From Tetracentron sinense (taxonomy: Eukaryota > Streptophyta > Magnoliopsida > Trochodendrales > Trochodendraceae): DNA of 64,000 nt. The stretch covers positions 31,896,505 through 31,960,504 of the forward strand of contig CM026571.1 in NCBI GenBank assembly GCA_015143295.1, in the 5' to 3' direction. Position numbers and translations under genes: made by a program. The notes beneath the pieces are model-generated. The model saw nothing but the letters and a program-made list of their open reading frames with translations, was not told where the DNA came from and made no database searches. Each line of letters opens with the position of its first letter. Within the stretch, counting starts at the first letter, position 1. Below are positions 61,589 to 64,000 of this stretch, piece by piece.

Positions 61589-63893
61589 TGTAACGCCCCA
61601 AAATACCCCCTAGGAGTTAGGCGATAATTTGGGCTCGTTACTTACCACACAACCATCCTGTGAAAGCATATAAGGCAAGCTAAATAGTGAACTGAAAATT
61701 TCTTTAATAACTTAATTGTATTCCAAGTGCAATTGTTTACAATCACTGAATATAAACTAAGACATGTGCGTGAAATCCTTAACTTGAGTTACCAACTCAA
61801 GTAATACAAATATTCCCAGAAATAAAAACCTTAAATACATGTCTCTCACTCTACATCACTCAACCCTAAGGTCCTATATCACAACCTCTATCACCCTCAA
61901 AACCTCCCCAGAAGGCTCCAGCCCTCCATAATCCACCTCGATCTACTGCCCTGGGATACCATGTAGAATGAACTTGCTGACATAAAATGTACGGCTGAGC
62001 ATGGAATACTCAATAAGTACAAGCTACTAGCTAACAATACTAATAACATTAACATGCCATACATGACACAGTTCATCATAAAGATACATAATCAGAGTGT
62101 GGAAGAAAAACAAGATAACAATTACATAATCTCAAACATCATCAATCAAATCATACTCTAAGTTAATGCTTTACCATACATATTTCAATATCTTATGAGT
62201 CTTGTAGGTTCCTTATGCTTCTTGTCAAATTCTTAGCTTATGCAATTATTCTCTTTACTTATCTTGTACTTATTTGGAGATAGATGCTAGTACCCGTACT
62301 TGGTCATAGTATACTAGCATCTTCTCTTGTTTTCATGTTAACTTGCTTGTGAGCTTCCTGTGAACTTGCTTGTGAGTTTCTTGTGAACTCGCTTTCATGG
62401 AAACAGATGATAGTACCTGTACCTAGTCATGTTTACATTCACACTTGTCTTGTTCTTGGTTGTGTTTCATATACTTATACTTAAAAACTTCAGTTGATGC
62501 ATACGTGTGTGCTTGTGTGAAGCAAAGTGTAGCAAATCAATATGACATGGCAACTTAAGGAATAACTCATAGCATTTCCATTCTTTCTATAGTCATGTGA
62601 GGTTGTATGAAATCATATAGAGCATTTGATCAAAATTATCATCTAGGAAAACTATATAAATCATACCTTTACAATCTTCATTAAATTGATTGAATTCTCA
62701 TTTATGCATTTCATCAAACACCTTGCATGCAACAACTCTTTAACTTTTTACTAATGATTTCTTAGCCTTAGGTTTCCAACTCATTCATGCAATTTATCAA
62801 ACATGTAGTGTTCAACATTCTCGTAGTCATTTATCCACACTTTCTCATTCCAACAATTTATCAAACATATAGGGTGTATTCATTATGTGTACATTGCCCA
62901 TCTACCATTTTTCCATCACACAACATTCCTCACATCACGTGGCATCCAATCGCCTCAACATCCAACATCACCCATACATTCCATCCACCCTTCCATCTTT
63001 AATTTATCTTGTATAGGTTTAGGAAATCATTGGTTTTAAGGTAAACAATTGGGGTTACACATGCTCAATCATACTCACTTTCAAAGAAATTTAGGTTACT
63101 ACTAATGCTTTCTAGAAGGGTGTACTAACCTTGAAGATCAAAGCTTCTTCAAGAAAATCCTTGGGTTGGGTCCCAAGCTTGAGGAAGAACACCAACTTGA
63201 GATATGGTGGAACTCTTGCTTGATTTGGGGAAGATCAACCTTGATCTTGATCTTCTCCCCTTCTTGCAAATCCCCAATCTCCCTTCTCTTTCTCTCCAAT
63301 CTCTCTCTTAGGTTTAGGTTCACCCAAAACCCCCAACTTGGCTTCCTATTTATAGACCAAGGGGTTAAAAACCCTCATTGACGATTCAACTTGTGTTGGA
63401 CTCGTCTTTGAAAGGAGAACAACTTTGATGTTTTACACAACTCCTAATTCTTCTTTATTCATGGTCCAAAGTGGCCATAAAAGTGAATGGGTCAGGAATT
63501 TCAGCAGAAAACTGATGGAAAACCCACATTTGACTTAACTTTGACTCCAATTATGAAAAAGTGATAAACATGAACCTTGAAGGGGATTTCAATATCTTCT
63601 TAATGGCTCAAGAATCACTTGATTCTGATTAGCGGTGAGAAAACTAGAGTTCTCTCAAGTTGAAGGTATTTCCAAACATCTCTTTTCTTTGACACTTAAG
63701 TATTTTATACTTTTGTTTTTCCATCCTAAATAACCAACAATAATAAACTAATTTAGACCATTTTTATTATTGTTCATAAACCAAATTACATAAATGGCCC
63801 TTGGCCTTCACAAGACTTGCGTCCATGACACTATTCACTACCTTATTCACAACACTATTTCTAGCCTAGTGAACTCGGTTCCGGGGTTCTACA
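61589..63893 (-). mobile_element. 2305-bp Ty3 (Tekay-like) solo LTR inside the copia RT
   Basis: TGTAACGCCCCAAAATACC to GGGGTTCTACA with AGCCA on both sides (61584-61588 and 63894-63898). Shares the LTR start, end and TGAGCAT..ATACTCA block (61996-62012) with the other two LTR copies. A minus-strand TATA box TCTATAAATAGG is at about 63346-63357. No internal gag or pol remains, so it arose by recombination between two LTRs. Orientation is inferred from the full element. Confidence 0.88.
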
Positions 63894-63898
63894 AGCCA

Positions 63899-64000
63899 GA
63901 ACGTTACATATTGCCTAGAATTGAGAAGAAAGTATGTAAGTTGCTTAAGTCTTTATATGGACTCAAGCAAGCACCTAAACAATGACATGACAAGTTTAGA
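63899..64000 (+). pseudogene. copia reverse transcriptase, continuation after the solo LTR
   Basis: Reads ERYILPRIEKKVCKLLKSLY then GLKQAPKQ, a TGA where Trp is usual, and HDKF. It continues exactly from DQP before the LTR. The rest of pol lies beyond the window. Confidence 0.85.

Overview
The window is plant nuclear DNA, almost certainly from a flowering plant and probably a eudicot with a repeat-rich genome. It is AT-rich and carries one spliced plant gene with GT-AG introns. The rest is plant-type Ty1/copia, Ty3/gypsy, LINE, SINE, hAT, Mutator-like and Helitron sequence, much of it nested. No CRISPR arrays, operons or rRNA genes were seen.

Gene region (about 1-24 kb, + strand). The only host gene I can support is a YAK1-type DYRK protein kinase. 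Sixteen exons between 4823 and 23707 join in one open frame (844 residues plus a stop). They cover nearly the whole kinase domain and the long Ser/Gly/Pro-rich tail. About the first 110-120 residues lie upstream of the window. The introns are swollen by insertions: a hAT-like MITE, tRNA-derived SINEs, a LINE ORF1 remnant, a short-LTR copia element cut by a 2-kb hAT element, and a second hAT-like element near the 3' end.

Middle region (about 24.7-37.5 kb). No convincing host gene is present. There is a tandem array of roughly 155-bp units, a MITE, and three head-to-tail Helitron ends separated by TA repeats. The second Helitron spans about 6.9 kb and holds a probable copia solo LTR, which itself holds a Ty3 solo LTR with a perfect target duplication. 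A Mutator-like MITE and the 3' end plus LTR of another copia element follow.

Nested Ty3 region (37.5-58.1 kb). A minus-strand chromovirus-type (Tekay/Del-like) element with 2.4-kb LTRs is interrupted inside its integrase gene by a complete 10.6-kb element (40628-51243) with a GGTGC target duplication. The inner element has 2.1-kb LTRs and an intact Tat/Ogre-like gag, but no protease, reverse transcriptase or integrase. Where pol would be, it carries arrays of palindromic repeats. I consider it the most interesting object in the window.

Right end (58.1-64 kb). A decayed plus-strand copia element (gag, protease, integrase, start of reverse transcriptase) is interrupted by a 2.3-kb Ty3 solo LTR with an AGCCA duplication. 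Removing the LTR and one duplication restores the reading frame.

All boundaries were read by eye. Family and lineage names rest on recognised motifs, not database searches.
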